From: Pedobacter polysacchareus
GTDB taxonomy: Bacteria > Bacteroidota > Bacteroidia > Sphingobacteriales > Sphingobacteriaceae
Direction of reading: 5' to 3'
Assembly (NCBI RefSeq): GCF_019802255.1
Contig: NZ_JAHYSS010000003.1
Location: 124,001 to 188,000, forward strand
DNA: 64,000 bases
The position numbers and the translations under genes were made by a program. Below, piece after piece: positions 41,689 through 50,759 of this stretch (position 1 is the first letter of the stretch; every line of letters begins with the position of its first letter). The notes beneath the pieces were generated by a model. That model saw nothing but the letters and a program-made list of their open reading frames with translations, made no database searches and was not told where the DNA came from.

Positions 41689-42825
41689 TTAGTTAGCGGC
41701 AATTTTTGGAGTTTTTTCAGTGGATGCTTCCGGAACAATGGCATCTCCATCTTTCAGGATTTCAAATCCTTTAGAAACAATGCGATCGCCCGATTTTAAT
41801 CCATCTTTAATGAGGTAGTTTGTGCCACTGGTTCCGATTACTTTAATCGGCTGTTTGGCTACTTTATTATGCTGATCTACTGTATATACAAATACTTTAT
41901 CCTGTACTTCTACTGTAGCAGATTGTGGAACCAACATCGCATCATTATGCTCCAGGCTCAGCCTTACTTTTCCGGTATTCCCAGACCTCAATAATCCGGC
42001 GGAATTTGGAAAGCTTGCTCTAAGTGTAATGGAACCCGTGTTTTTATCAAACTGCCCGTCAATCATATCAATTTTACCTTGCTGTGCATATACGCTGTTA
42101 TCCGATAAAATCAAAGATACCGGAGCTAAGTTTTTAAGGTTTCCAGCAGCAGCAGCGGATGGATACTTCGCTTTAAAGTTGATAAAATCAGCCTCCCCTA
42201 AAGAAAAGTAAACACGTATTTCATGCACATCAGACAAATTGGTCAAGGGCAAAGGATCCGCTGGCGAAACTAAGCTACCCTGTTTTTTTGGTAAACGTCC
42301 AATGTAACCACTCACAGGGGCTTTAATCAGCGTGTATCCCATGTTAATCTGCGCTGTTCCCACACTGGCTTTTGCTTGTGCCACATTTGCCAGCGCAATT
42401 TGATGAGCCGTCTTAGCTGTTTTCAATTGAAAATCAGAGACTACTTTATTTTGTACCAAAGGAATTAGCTTGTCAACTTCCAACTGTGCATTTAGCACTG
42501 CTGCTTCTGCAGCACGCTGATTTGCTTTGGCATTATTTAACTGTTCTAAAAAAGGAAGCGCATTGATTTTAAATAAAGGTTGTCCGGCATGAACCAACGC
42601 TCCTTCATTTACATAAATCTGTTCTAATGCACCTCCAACTTGAGGACGGATTTCAAGGTCTACTGCACCTTGTAATGATGCAGGGTATTCGGAGTAAGTC
42701 GTTTCCGCAGATTGACTAATAGAGATCACTGGTAATGATGGTGCCGGAGCTGCAATTTCTGTGGCAGGTTCAGCACTACATCCGAATAAAAATACCGCTG
42801 TTGAGAGTAAAAGTATAGATTTCAT
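41689..42825 (-). CDS. RND periplasmic adaptor lipoprotein
   Basis: Membrane-fusion protein that bridges permease and TolC channel. Seen: lipobox FLFGCS after MKSILLLSTAV, lipoyl-like halves (RPQVGGALEQIYVNEGALVHAGQPLF and later VSGYIGRLPKKQGSLVSP, written in part), a helical hairpin between them (AAVLNAQLEVDKLIPLVQNK), and beta-barrel/membrane-proximal domains (KNTGSITLRASFPN, GDRIVSKGFEILKDGDAI). The start at 42825 gives a proper lipoprotein signal; a frame opening at 42903 would add 26 non-signal residues. 378 aa. First gene of the efflux operon, behind three TetR operators. Confidence 0.94.
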   Translation of the reverse strand: MKSILLLSTAVFLFGCSAEPATEIAAPAPSLPVISISQSAETTYSEYPASLQGAVDLEIRPQVGGALEQIYVNEGALVHAGQPLFKINALPFLEQLNNAKANQRAAEAAVLNAQLEVDKLIPLVQNKVVSDFQLKTAKTAHQIALANVAQAKASVGTAQINMGYTLIKAPVSGYIGRLPKKQGSLVSPADPLPLTNLSDVHEIRVYFSLGEADFINFKAKYPSAAAAGNLKNLAPVSLILSDNSVYAQQGKIDMIDGQFDKNTGSITLRASFPNSAGLLRSGNTGKVRLSLEHNDAMLVPQSATVEVQDKVFVYTVDQHNKVAKQPIKVIGTSGTNYLIKDGLKSGDRIVSKGFEILKDGDAIVPEASTEKTPKIAAN

Positions 42826-42943
42826 AATGTTGTTAAAAAGTTTTTTAATTGGCAACCAATTGCTGATTGCTGAGTTGTTAATGGACGGAGGGTTATATTT
42901 CATGATGGATTTAATTTAGATTCTGAATAACAGACGTAAGTAA

Positions 42944-42958
42944 TTTAACAGCGTTAAG
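42944..42958. promoter_or_regulatory. TetR operator copy 1
   Basis: TTTAAC-AGC-GTTAAG. One of four copies of TTTAAC-N3-GTTAA(A/G) at this locus. Confidence 0.8.
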
Positions 42959-43025
42959 TAGTTTCGGATATTTGGTAAATGCTTCATATCTATTTGATTA
43001 AAGGGTTGTTAATGAGTATAAATTA

Positions 43026-43040
43026 TTTAACGCTGTTAAA
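43026..43040. promoter_or_regulatory. TetR operator copy 2
   Basis: TTTAAC-GCT-GTTAAA, the most symmetrical copy; its centre is 82 bp from copy 1. Confidence 0.8.
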
Positions 43041-43106
43041 TGAAAAAATAAAGGCTTCAATTACTCCATTTCTCGCCTTTTGGGGGCAAATAACAGGTAT
43101 AAGTGA

Positions 43107-43121
43107 TTTAACAGTGTTAAG
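43107..43121. promoter_or_regulatory. TetR operator copy 3
   Basis: TTTAAC-AGT-GTTAAG; its centre is 81 bp from copy 2. Confidence 0.8.
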
Positions 43122-43332
43122 TAACTTTAGATAAAAAAACGGATTAAATTAAAACCCGAATTGTTCAATGTTGATTTTGTTTTATGTGCTTTTTATTGTG
43201 CTAATGTGGTATTGACTATGCTTTTATAATAAACATTAATTTTTCCTTGTCACCAATCATCTTTTATATCGTGTTGAAAAGAAGGAATTTCAGTGTTTTC
43301 GTAATTTAATGACTAAGTTTTAAACCGAGATT

Positions 43333-43932
43333 TTAATCGTTAACATATTTTATAATTCCTTTGAGGGCGTCTCTAAGGATGTGTTGATTTGTGGTATTAT
43401 CCGTTCCCTTACGAACGAAATTGATAGAAATCAAACCATGTACTACAGACCAAAAGGTGAAATACTTCCTACAAACCAAATCATCATCTATAGGATCAGC
43501 AATCATGAGTTCCTTTATTGTATCACAAATAATATTTGTAGTCGCTTCTGCTTCAGGAAACGCTTTCATTATCTCACAGCAACTCATGTCTACACCATAC
43601 ATCAACTGGTACAGCTCTTTATATTTAAAGGCAAAATTCCAATAAGCCATCCACATCCCCTCTAATTGGTCTTGTGGCAATTCATGCTGATTCTTTGCTG
43701 CTTTCAATTCCTGTAAAAGAATCACATATCCTTTTCTGGTTAATTCCAGTAAGATCCCTTCTTTATTAGCAAAATACTCATAGATAATGGGTGCGGTATA
43801 TTCAATTTTATCAGCAATCTTTCTCATGCTGAGCGACTGCCAACCATCTTCTTTAACGATTTCGAGTGCAGCATCCAATATATTGAGTCTTGTGTCCTCT
43901 TTTAATCGTTGTATGCGTTCTTTACTGCCCAT
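43333..43932 (-). CDS. TetR-family repressor of the efflux operon
   Basis: Ligand-responsive repressor. Seen: N-terminal HTH (RLNILDAALEIVKEDGW, SMRKIADKIEYTAPIIYEYF, ANKEGILLELTRKGY) and a helical ligand domain of the WHG/TetR_C type with QLMYGVDMSCCEIMKAF. The ATG at 43932 (MGSKERIQRLK) is chosen because an operator copy lies 28-42 bp before it; an in-frame start at 43977 would place the operator inside the gene. 199 aa. Predicted to repress itself and the MFP-RND-TolC operon through the TTTAAC-N3-GTTAA sites; the inducer is probably a pump substrate. Confidence 0.92.
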   Translation of the reverse strand: MGSKERIQRLKEDTRLNILDAALEIVKEDGWQSLSMRKIADKIEYTAPIIYEYFANKEGILLELTRKGYVILLQELKAAKNQHELPQDQLEGMWMAYWNFAFKYKELYQLMYGVDMSCCEIMKAFPEAEATTNIICDTIKELMIADPIDDDLVCRKYFTFWSVVHGLISINFVRKGTDNTTNQHILRDALKGIIKYVND

Positions 43933-43959
43933 GTTTAGAAAATATAATAGTGTAAATAA

Positions 43960-43974
43960 TTTAACACTGTTAAG
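43960..43974. promoter_or_regulatory. TetR operator copy 4 (autoregulatory)
   Basis: TTTAAC-ACT-GTTAAG, 28-42 bp before the tetR ATG. Confidence 0.8.
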
Positions 43975-44025
43975 CAAATGTAAATAGTTGTCTTGATAAT
44001 CTCATCATTAATTTGTCAAATACTA

Positions 44026-44062
44026 AAAAACCGGCTTTAACCTCAATTAAGAACCGATTTTT
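44026..44062 (-). terminator. Terminator after the DUF4836 operon
   Basis: On the minus strand AAAAATCGG pairs with CCGGTTTTT (one U-G wobble), about 40 nt after the stop codon of the last gene, ending in T6. Confidence 0.6.
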
Positions 44063-44101
44063 TTCTGTCTGCATGCCGCAGATCAAATTATATGAAAATG
44101 A

Positions 44102-45541
44102 CTAGCGTAACATTTGGAAAAAAGCATTGACATCTTGTTCTTGAAATTTCAACTTTCCACTTAATTTAGCCGCTCCACTGTCTAACTTAGCTGCCTCAAT
44201 TCGCAGATGAGTAAAAGGCTTAAGCCAGTTATTTAGTAATGGGAATAATTGTTGTTTTTTAATGCCATTTAAATCCAATGATGCGGAAAAGAAATTTGAA
44301 TTTGGCAATGATACGAATTTTATAGCGTCATTTTTTTGTGTACTCAACTGCCATACGTTATTATTGTGGCTACTAAAAACTTGATATAAAGGAAATAGCT
44401 CTTTATTTAATCTGTTTTCATTGTCCTCACCCTCCCCGCTTATTTTATGCGGATTACTGATGACCTGATTCGTACTTAGATAATTCAGCAAATCTCCAGC
44501 CTTAGCTGCAATACTTAACTTTAAATAGGGTACTGTTACTTTTCGCAATTGAACCTTGGCTATTTTTTCAAAATCGTCATTATATTCATAAGCAATGACT
44601 GAATCAGTTTGCGTAATGCCTGGCCCCATTTCAAAAGCTGCGAAACCTAGGTATGATTTCAACAAACTATCTGATGACAGCTGGATTCCATTTAAGGAAA
44701 TTAAGTTCAACATTTCCAACGCCTTAAGCTTTGCTTCAGGCTTAGAAACAGCCGGTTTAGACAGTTGTAACTTTTTAAACCCTCCATTTAACCAGATCTT
44801 TATTAAAGCATTATTGGCAAATTTAACAGATACTCTAGGATGATCAGGAATGTCAAAATATTCCGTTGGAAAGCTTCCTTCCATTTCAGCTTCTCCATCT
44901 TTGAAATTAACCTGACCACTATATCCTACAGCTGTCCAACTCAAATGCCCTTTTGCTTTTTTCAAAGCAAGCATTAGCGGAGCTGCAGGGTTCATTCTGT
45001 TTTTATGATCAATAAGATTGTTTAACTCTTCTACGACTAACTCTTTTTTGAAAGAATAAGCAATGGCCAGTACTTTTGCATCATAAACAACGGTTAGCTT
45101 ATGATCTCGGGAAGTACCAATAGTCCTCCCTGTCGCATTTGAACCATTCATTATATCTTTTGAAGCGATAAAAGTAAAATCTTTAACCTTCAAAACCTGT
45201 TTTAAATAAGCGTATAATCCAATCGTATCAGATAAGGCTATGCTTGAAAATAGCGTAGTTGGGGCCATTGTTTCCAGCGAATAAACAAATATATTAGCCG
45301 GTAAAGAAAAGTCAGGTCTACCGTTTCCTTTTTCATTATCTTTCAAATAGTAACCTGGATTTCCAGCGAAATCTGCAGCCATAGTTTGCAATAAACCATC
45401 CACATTTAATTTATAAACCACACTGGCATTTTTGGCCACTTGCTGTTGATAAGATCGGGATTCCCGAAATTGCAAATACCCGTAAACAGAAAGCAGCAGC
45501 AATAGAATTATTGCTGCTGCTATTTTTAATGTTAACTTCAT
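44102..45541 (-). CDS. Exported hypothetical protein of the DUF4836 operon
   Basis: Not recognised by name. Seen: one N-terminal membrane helix (LKIAAAIILLLLLSVYGYLQ), then about 450 periplasmic residues of repeated strand-helix units; sections such as FFSASLDLNGIKKQQLFPLL resemble parts of the neighbouring DUF4836 protein (TFSAEVSMDLPTGHKNALKY), suggesting distant paralogy. 479 aa. Third gene of a three-gene operon, 10 bp after the DUF4836 gene. Probably a membrane-tethered envelope protein. Confidence 0.78.
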   Translation of the reverse strand: MKLTLKIAAAIILLLLLSVYGYLQFRESRSYQQQVAKNASVVYKLNVDGLLQTMAADFAGNPGYYLKDNEKGNGRPDFSLPANIFVYSLETMAPTTLFSSIALSDTIGLYAYLKQVLKVKDFTFIASKDIMNGSNATGRTIGTSRDHKLTVVYDAKVLAIAYSFKKELVVEELNNLIDHKNRMNPAAPLMLALKKAKGHLSWTAVGYSGQVNFKDGEAEMEGSFPTEYFDIPDHPRVSVKFANNALIKIWLNGGFKKLQLSKPAVSKPEAKLKALEMLNLISLNGIQLSSDSLLKSYLGFAAFEMGPGITQTDSVIAYEYNDDFEKIAKVQLRKVTVPYLKLSIAAKAGDLLNYLSTNQVISNPHKISGEGEDNENRLNKELFPLYQVFSSHNNNVWQLSTQKNDAIKFVSLPNSNFFSASLDLNGIKKQQLFPLLNNWLKPFTHLRIEAAKLDSGAAKLSGKLKFQEQDVNAFFQMLR

Positions 45542-45551
45542 TCTTATATGG

Positions 45552-47564
45552 TTATTTTTGAAGATCCTCAGTAATAGAGAATAGGTATTTCAAAGCATTT
45601 TTATGACCAGTAGGAAGATCCATACTCACTTCAGCAGAAAACGTATTCCCCTTCATAGGAAAAGATCTGATATAAATATCACCCATTGCGTTGAGTGTTT
45701 TATTGGTTTTCTCCACTTTTGCCAATTTACCCAGTTCTTCTGCTGGTATTTTACCTGCCAGCTTTTTAGGACTGAAATATGCCGCGTAATTATTGCCCAA
45801 TAATGCTTTTTTATGTTTATTGTTCAATTTTGCCTGGAAAGTATTATTTACAATCTGCTGCATTTCCTTTCCGTTCGTACTCAAAAATATCACGCCATCT
45901 TTAATAGTAAAATACAATGCCATCGGACTTTTAGGAATAGAGATCTCGTAATAGCTGTTGTTATTTTTTATCAGTTCTTTTTTTACGCCATAAGCAATCA
46001 GTTTGTCTATCAAACGCGTATCTTCTGTAGAAATCATCATCAGGAAGTCTGGCAAAGTTTCTTTCTTTGTCTTCATCACCTCTGTGGTCTCAAAATTGTC
46101 TTCATTATAATCATACGATTTATAAGAAACTTCTTTTTGCGACAAGCCATTAAAAATGAAGATTCCATCTCCTTTAATCACTTTCGCTATTGCTTCTTCA
46201 TCCAATAACAAAGAAAACAAGTCGGTAGCCATCCCAATTTCATCTGAATATACAGAACCGTAAATTTTAGAAATCAATTTAGGATACTCTTGCAAATATG
46301 CTTTCGTATCCATCGCATACGCCATGTACCCGATCATTTGATCTTCATTTACATATTTCAGAAATTTCTTGTTCAACTTTCTTTGATGCACTTTTCTCAA
46401 AACGTTGCCCATATCATCGTTAAATGTCATTGCTGAACTCATCTTAATCGACTGATCTTCCAGGAATAATTTAGCATTGGCTGTACCATATCCAGCCATA
46501 AAATTAACTCCTTTAAAATAATCTAAAGGCAGATAAGCATTACTCAGCTTTTCTACTCCAGAAATCCAGATGGTCGCCTCTGCATTATGGTCTACGCTTT
46601 TAGTGAAATCTGCATTGCTTAAAATTGATGCCTGATTCTTACCTGCAAAAAAATCATCACTCATTTTTGCTGTCCATCTAGCCAGTACTCCTTTTTTCAA
46701 TTTAACATCATAAAAAAAAGGATTATCCCCTGGTTCATCGTTTTCAGTATAAGCAGAATCAATAGCAACCATATCGATTGCTGTGTCCATTTCCGCTGTC
46801 TCTTCTTGTACTGCTATAACCTTTTTTGCTGCGGGCTTCTTCTTATAATTTTTTGCCCCTGTTTTTTTACCTTTAAGGTTTGACTTTTTTGGTCGATTCT
46901 TAGCAGGAATGGATTTTTTTTTCTTAACTGGTTCCGGAATTACGATTTCTTCCGGTTCCTCTACTGCTTCTGTTGCAGTTGCGGCCTCCATAACCACCGT
47001 GGAATCAGTAACAGTATCTGGATACAAGCTAATTTGATCAATTTTTGATAAACCAAATCGCTCTCTAACTTCAGGACGGTTAAAATAAGCTGTTTTTTCA
47101 CTTGGAATTACAGACAATAACATCTCGCCATTCCAATGAACCATCTCAGTAGAATCTATATTAAAGTAAGATCTTACCTGGTCTTTAAGTGTAAAATTCT
47201 TTCCACGTTTTGAAAAGAACAGATCAATTTTGGCTGCATCTTTAACTGGGAGCAAAAAACAATTATAACTTACACTGTCGTTGCTTTGGTTGTAATAATA
47301 GAAATCAGAAGATAGGTTAATGCCGAAATCTTCTATTCCTTGAAAATCAGCGTGCTGGTCTTTAGTTAATTCTTCCAGCAGCTTTTTCCCAAAAAACCTT
47401 TGGTTAAATTCAGTTACAGACATCAACTCTGTTAAATTTCCACCCTTAATAGTCGCAACAGCCAATGCATCTGCCGGAATTTTACGAGAAAGATCCTGGG
47501 CATTTACTGCAAGCGTGCTCAATAAAAAAGATCCGGCAATTGCGGATTTAAAATAGTATTTCAT
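45552..47564 (-). CDS. DUF4836 exported protein
   Basis: Envelope protein of unknown function. Seen: signal peptide (SAIAGSFLLSTLAVNAQ), start of the domain SRKIPADALAVATIKGGNLT, a low-complexity Lys/Ala/Pro-rich insert around residues 200-255 (VKKKKSIPAKNRPKKSNLKG), and C-terminal repeats KKALLGNNYAAYFSPKKLAG. 670 aa. Middle gene of an operon with a lipoprotein (45 bp upstream) and a related exported protein (10 bp downstream). The basic insert looks like a flexible linker and is unusual in an exported protein. Confidence 0.85.
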   Translation of the reverse strand: MKYYFKSAIAGSFLLSTLAVNAQDLSRKIPADALAVATIKGGNLTELMSVTEFNQRFFGKKLLEELTKDQHADFQGIEDFGINLSSDFYYYNQSNDSVSYNCFLLPVKDAAKIDLFFSKRGKNFTLKDQVRSYFNIDSTEMVHWNGEMLLSVIPSEKTAYFNRPEVRERFGLSKIDQISLYPDTVTDSTVVMEAATATEAVEEPEEIVIPEPVKKKKSIPAKNRPKKSNLKGKKTGAKNYKKKPAAKKVIAVQEETAEMDTAIDMVAIDSAYTENDEPGDNPFFYDVKLKKGVLARWTAKMSDDFFAGKNQASILSNADFTKSVDHNAEATIWISGVEKLSNAYLPLDYFKGVNFMAGYGTANAKLFLEDQSIKMSSAMTFNDDMGNVLRKVHQRKLNKKFLKYVNEDQMIGYMAYAMDTKAYLQEYPKLISKIYGSVYSDEIGMATDLFSLLLDEEAIAKVIKGDGIFIFNGLSQKEVSYKSYDYNEDNFETTEVMKTKKETLPDFLMMISTEDTRLIDKLIAYGVKKELIKNNNSYYEISIPKSPMALYFTIKDGVIFLSTNGKEMQQIVNNTFQAKLNNKHKKALLGNNYAAYFSPKKLAGKIPAEELGKLAKVEKTNKTLNAMGDIYIRSFPMKGNTFSAEVSMDLPTGHKNALKYLFSITEDLQK

Positions 47565-47609
47565 GTTTTTTGTATAGGTGTTTTAAATAGATAGTAGATT
47601 TAAGAGTAT

Positions 47610-48302
47610 TTACTTTGTGAGTGTAATTTGATTAGAAATATTAGTTTTTCCATTAATCAAACCCATTATCCCTGCGTTTAGCATCACCGCTTTCTTTGTT
47701 TTTGAGATTTTAGATAAGGGATTCATTGTTAGCGCAACTGGTTTTTCAAATCGGTAAATACTGGTATAGCTGGCTTCTTTGAAGACGTTTTTAACCTCTG
47801 GTTTCAGTTTATTATACTCTACCAAAGCTTCCTTTGTAGGCAGGTACCTGCGTTGAAAAACCCCGGTTTCCGGACTAAAGCTATAAGAAGAATTGTTAAT
47901 AGCCTTGATTTTTAGCTTCTTCAGTACGTTTTGGTTAACATTATTGATGTTCGAGATGTTTTTGAAAGCAAAGCTTACCGTAGCAATATAATTCGCAAAA
48001 TCGATGGTTTTCTTAACATTAGTAATCCCTGGAGAGTTTTTTAGATAAGCTACAGCTTCCTCCATCTCTTTCTGAATCTGCTGCTTACTGGGAACCTTAT
48101 AGCCATTCACACTGTCCAACAGCATTATAGAGGCCACCTTAGTTTTGCTCGCGCTTAAATTAAGGGTTAAATTAACGGTACCTGAACCATCACTGGCTAC
48201 ATTAATCTCTTCTATGATTTGAAAACAGGAGGAAAAAACACATAAAACTAGTATTAATAAAAAGTACTTTGCATTTCTCCTTAACATATTCTCTGTAACC
48301 AT
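47610..48302 (-). CDS. Lipoprotein, first gene of the DUF4836 operon
   Basis: Seen: signal peptide with lipobox FSSC (YFLLILVLCVFSSC), then NVASDGSGTVNLTLNLSA, a pattern seen in exported proteins with repeated beta strands, a helix-rich middle (KQQIQKEMEEAVAYLK) and a basic C-terminus. 230 aa from the first ATG; a second ATG at 48287 (MLRRNAKYF) would give a more typical signal peptide and is equally possible. The -7 box at 48322-48329 fits either. Function unknown; its placement suggests joint work with the two downstream envelope proteins. Confidence 0.75.
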   Translation of the reverse strand: MVTENMLRRNAKYFLLILVLCVFSSCFQIIEEINVASDGSGTVNLTLNLSASKTKVASIMLLDSVNGYKVPSKQQIQKEMEEAVAYLKNSPGITNVKKTIDFANYIATVSFAFKNISNINNVNQNVLKKLKIKAINNSSYSFSPETGVFQRRYLPTKEALVEYNKLKPEVKNVFKEASYTSIYRFEKPVALTMNPLSKISKTKKAVMLNAGIMGLINGKTNISNQITLTK

Positions 48303-48321
48303 AATTAATTATATAATTTCC

Positions 48322-48329
48322 CAAAGATA
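48322..48329 (-). promoter_or_regulatory. -7 box TATCTTTG before the DUF4836 operon
   Basis: Plus-strand CAAAGATA reads TATCTTTG on the minus strand, 20 bp before the first ATG and 35 bp before the second. Confidence 0.5.
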
Positions 48330-48405
48330 TAATTTACTATTAATAATTTGAGAAATTACAGGTCCTGTTGATCAGCAAATGAAATAAAAATCTTTTGATG
48401 TCGCT

Positions 48406-49548
48406 TTATTTTAAAGACTTTATCACTTCATTTAACAGGTATTCCTTTGGATCTGAGGCATATTCCCAAAACATAACACCTCCCATATTTTGGTCTATTA
48501 CATATTTGCATTTTTCCCTGACCGACCATTCATCATCATAGGTAATTAAGGTTTGAGTAGCTGCATTGTACAGGTAGGATGCCCTTGCAGCCAAATCTTT
48601 AAATTCCTTAAATCCCTTTCTGTTTATTAAGCTATCTTTTATCTGTGTATAACCACTTCCAAATTCACCTTTAATGTAATTAGCTCCTAGCCCTGTTAAC
48701 GTTCCCGCTTCTACTTTGCTATTTCTACCATAAAATGCGATACCCATTACTAATTTCGAAATAGGCACACCTGCTTTTACATAAGCTCTAATTGCATAAT
48801 CTGCAGAGTTTGCCGATAGATAAAGCTTAGAAGAATATAAATTGGTATGGTGCCCTGCTATTTTACCAGAATAATAATCATAAGTCATCAAATTTATATA
48901 GTCGAGATATTGTGCTGCCTTATCCATTTCTGTATGCAGCAAGAAGTCTGAAAAACCACCAACAGCAGTAGTTAGTAATTTCTTTTGAGCAGTTTCCTTT
49001 TCCAAAACATCCAATTCTTTTCGGAGTGCTTCAAACATTAAGGTGAAGTTGCGTCCATCTTCTGGGCGATAGATATTGCCAACCTCTCCTGGTTGTCCTG
49101 GATATTCCCAATCAATATCAACCCCATCCAGCTTATATTTTCTTATAATATTTACTGCACTTGTCGCGAAAGCAGCTCTCGAAGTATCTGTTAGCATGGC
49201 ATCAGAAAAATTTTTACTCCATGCCCAACCTCCAATTGAAATCAGAATCTGAAGTGCAGGATTTTTCTTTTTTAACAGCAAGAGTTTCCTGAAATTTACT
49301 GTATCTGTTTTTTCATTGGTCAGGAAGGCACGATTTCTCTGCACATCCACAAAAGCATAATTGATGTGGGTTAGTTTTTCCGGAGAGATTCGATCTGTAT
49401 TTACCAATCCTCTGAAGCCACCTACATAACCAATGACCACCTTCTTCTGAGGCTGGAGATTACTTTTCAGAACTTCAGTTTTCAAATTATCATTTTTCAT
49501 GGATCCCAAAAACAGAACAACTGTAATTAAACTGAGCGTTATTTTCAT
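48406..49548 (-). CDS. Secreted GH18 chitinase-like glycosidase
   Basis: Cleaves beta-1,4-linked GlcNAc polymers or related glycans. Seen: signal peptide (MKITLSLITVVLFLG), barrel strand HINYAFVDVQ, ILISIGGWAWSKNFSDA, the catalytic DxxDxDxE motif in LDGVDIDWEYPGQPG with Glu as acid, LMTYDYYSG and a final GGVMFWEYASDP. 380 aa using the ATG at 49548, which gives a proper signal; a longer frame opening at 49629 lacks one. No carbohydrate-binding module. Divergent from the LacI-family gene at 49713. Could work with the GH20 enzyme to reach GlcNAc. Confidence 0.94.
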   Translation of the reverse strand: MKITLSLITVVLFLGSMKNDNLKTEVLKSNLQPQKKVVIGYVGGFRGLVNTDRISPEKLTHINYAFVDVQRNRAFLTNEKTDTVNFRKLLLLKKKNPALQILISIGGWAWSKNFSDAMLTDTSRAAFATSAVNIIRKYKLDGVDIDWEYPGQPGEVGNIYRPEDGRNFTLMFEALRKELDVLEKETAQKKLLTTAVGGFSDFLLHTEMDKAAQYLDYINLMTYDYYSGKIAGHHTNLYSSKLYLSANSADYAIRAYVKAGVPISKLVMGIAFYGRNSKVEAGTLTGLGANYIKGEFGSGYTQIKDSLINRKGFKEFKDLAARASYLYNAATQTLITYDDEWSVREKCKYVIDQNMGGVMFWEYASDPKEYLLNEVIKSLK

Positions 49549-49712
49549 TGGATTGGAATTAGATATTTCTTTCTTAAAGATATCAAAGATCAGCTGAAAA
49601 CAAAAAAACATCACAAATCCTTTGATCAAGCATCATTCTGAGGTCGATTAATAAAAAAAGATTCCCTTATCTCCTCTAATAATTGCATTTTAGTCCCTAA
49701 ATATAAACTGGT

Positions 49713-50759
49713 ATGAACAACAGTATTACATTGAAGGATATTGCAAAGGCTCTCAACCTGTCTACTTCTACAATTTCCAAAGCATTAAATGATAGCTATG
49801 AAATTGGCGAAGAGACAAAAAAAAAGGTGATTGCGTATGCAACAGCGCATCATTATGTGCCAAATCGTATGGCTAAAGGTTTAAAACAAGGTAGAAGCCG
49901 TTCGATTGGCGTGGTAGTATGTTCATTGGACAATAACTTTGTGGCGCAGATGTTAGATGGTATCGATAAAATCAGTACTGAAAAATCCTACCAGATCATC
50001 ATTATGCAAAGTAAGGAATCGCAAAAACAAGAGATTGCCTGCATCGACCTGCTGTATTCAGGAGGCATAGACGGCTTGCTCATCTCCCCTGCTTGTGAAA
50101 CTACCGACTTCAGCTATCTTAAAAACTTACAGGAATCTGGTCTGCCAATGGTTTTATTTGACCGGCTTACAGATCAAATTAATACTCATAAAGTAGGTGC
50201 AGACAACTTTAAAGGTGCTTATGATGCCACTATGCACCTGATTAATAATGGCTTTAGGCGAATTGCTCACCTGAACACTAACACCAAACTCAGTATCTCT
50301 ACAGATCGATTAAACGGCTATAAACAAGCGCTTTCAGATCAAAATATCACCTTCAACCCTACTTATCTCCGCTCCTGTGATTATACGGACACCCACAAAT
50401 TAAATGATGATCTGGAAGCAGCAATTCGGTATTATATGACTTTACCAGAACCCCCAGATGCTATTTTTACGGCTACAGATCAGATTACCACGCGGTGTCT
50501 TTCTTTATTAAATAAGCTTGGTTATAAAATTCCACAGGATTTGGCCTTGATTGGTTTCACAAATACAGAACTGGCTGATGCAATGAACCCTGCCTTGAGT
50601 ACCATACATCAACCAGCTTTTGAAATCGGACAGCTTGCTGCCGAAAAGTTAATCTCATTAATTGAAAGAAAACACCGGGAAGTAGATTTTGAAACCATAA
50701 AAATGGATACACAAATCATGTTCAGAGCTTCTACTCAAAAAACTAGTAATTCCCACTAA
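49713..50759 (+). CDS. LacI-family transcriptional regulator
   Basis: Seen: N-terminal HTH ITLKDIAKALNLSTSTISKA plus hinge (YVPNRMAKGLKQGRSRSIG), then a periplasmic-binding-protein-like sugar domain (VLFDRLTDQINTHKVGADN, DAIFTATDQITTRC, LALIGFTNTELADAMNPALS). 348 aa. Divergent from the GH18 gene and overlapping uxuA tail to tail by 17 nt, so it may regulate the hexuronate genes, the chitinase or both. No repeated operator is visible in the 164-bp space in front of it. Confidence 0.93.
   Translation: MNNSITLKDIAKALNLSTSTISKALNDSYEIGEETKKKVIAYATAHHYVPNRMAKGLKQGRSRSIGVVVCSLDNNFVAQMLDGIDKISTEKSYQIIIMQSKESQKQEIACIDLLYSGGIDGLLISPACETTDFSYLKNLQESGLPMVLFDRLTDQINTHKVGADNFKGAYDATMHLINNGFRRIAHLNTNTKLSISTDRLNGYKQALSDQNITFNPTYLRSCDYTDTHKLNDDLEAAIRYYMTLPEPPDAIFTATDQITTRCLSLLNKLGYKIPQDLALIGFTNTELADAMNPALSTIHQPAFEIGQLAAEKLISLIERKHREVDFETIKMDTQIMFRASTQKTSNSH

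Larger units (their letters stand above)
42826..43332. other. 507-bp regulatory region of the efflux operon
   Basis: Between the adaptor gene and the end of tetR, both on the minus strand. No gene; it contains three operator palindromes at 42944-42958, 43026-43040 and 43107-43121. No clear TANNTTTG box was found on the minus strand. Confidence 0.7.

Noticed and set aside
41689..42903. Longer adaptor protein starting at 42903
   Set aside because: It would bury the lipoprotein signal 26 residues inside; the start at 42825 gives a standard lipobox.
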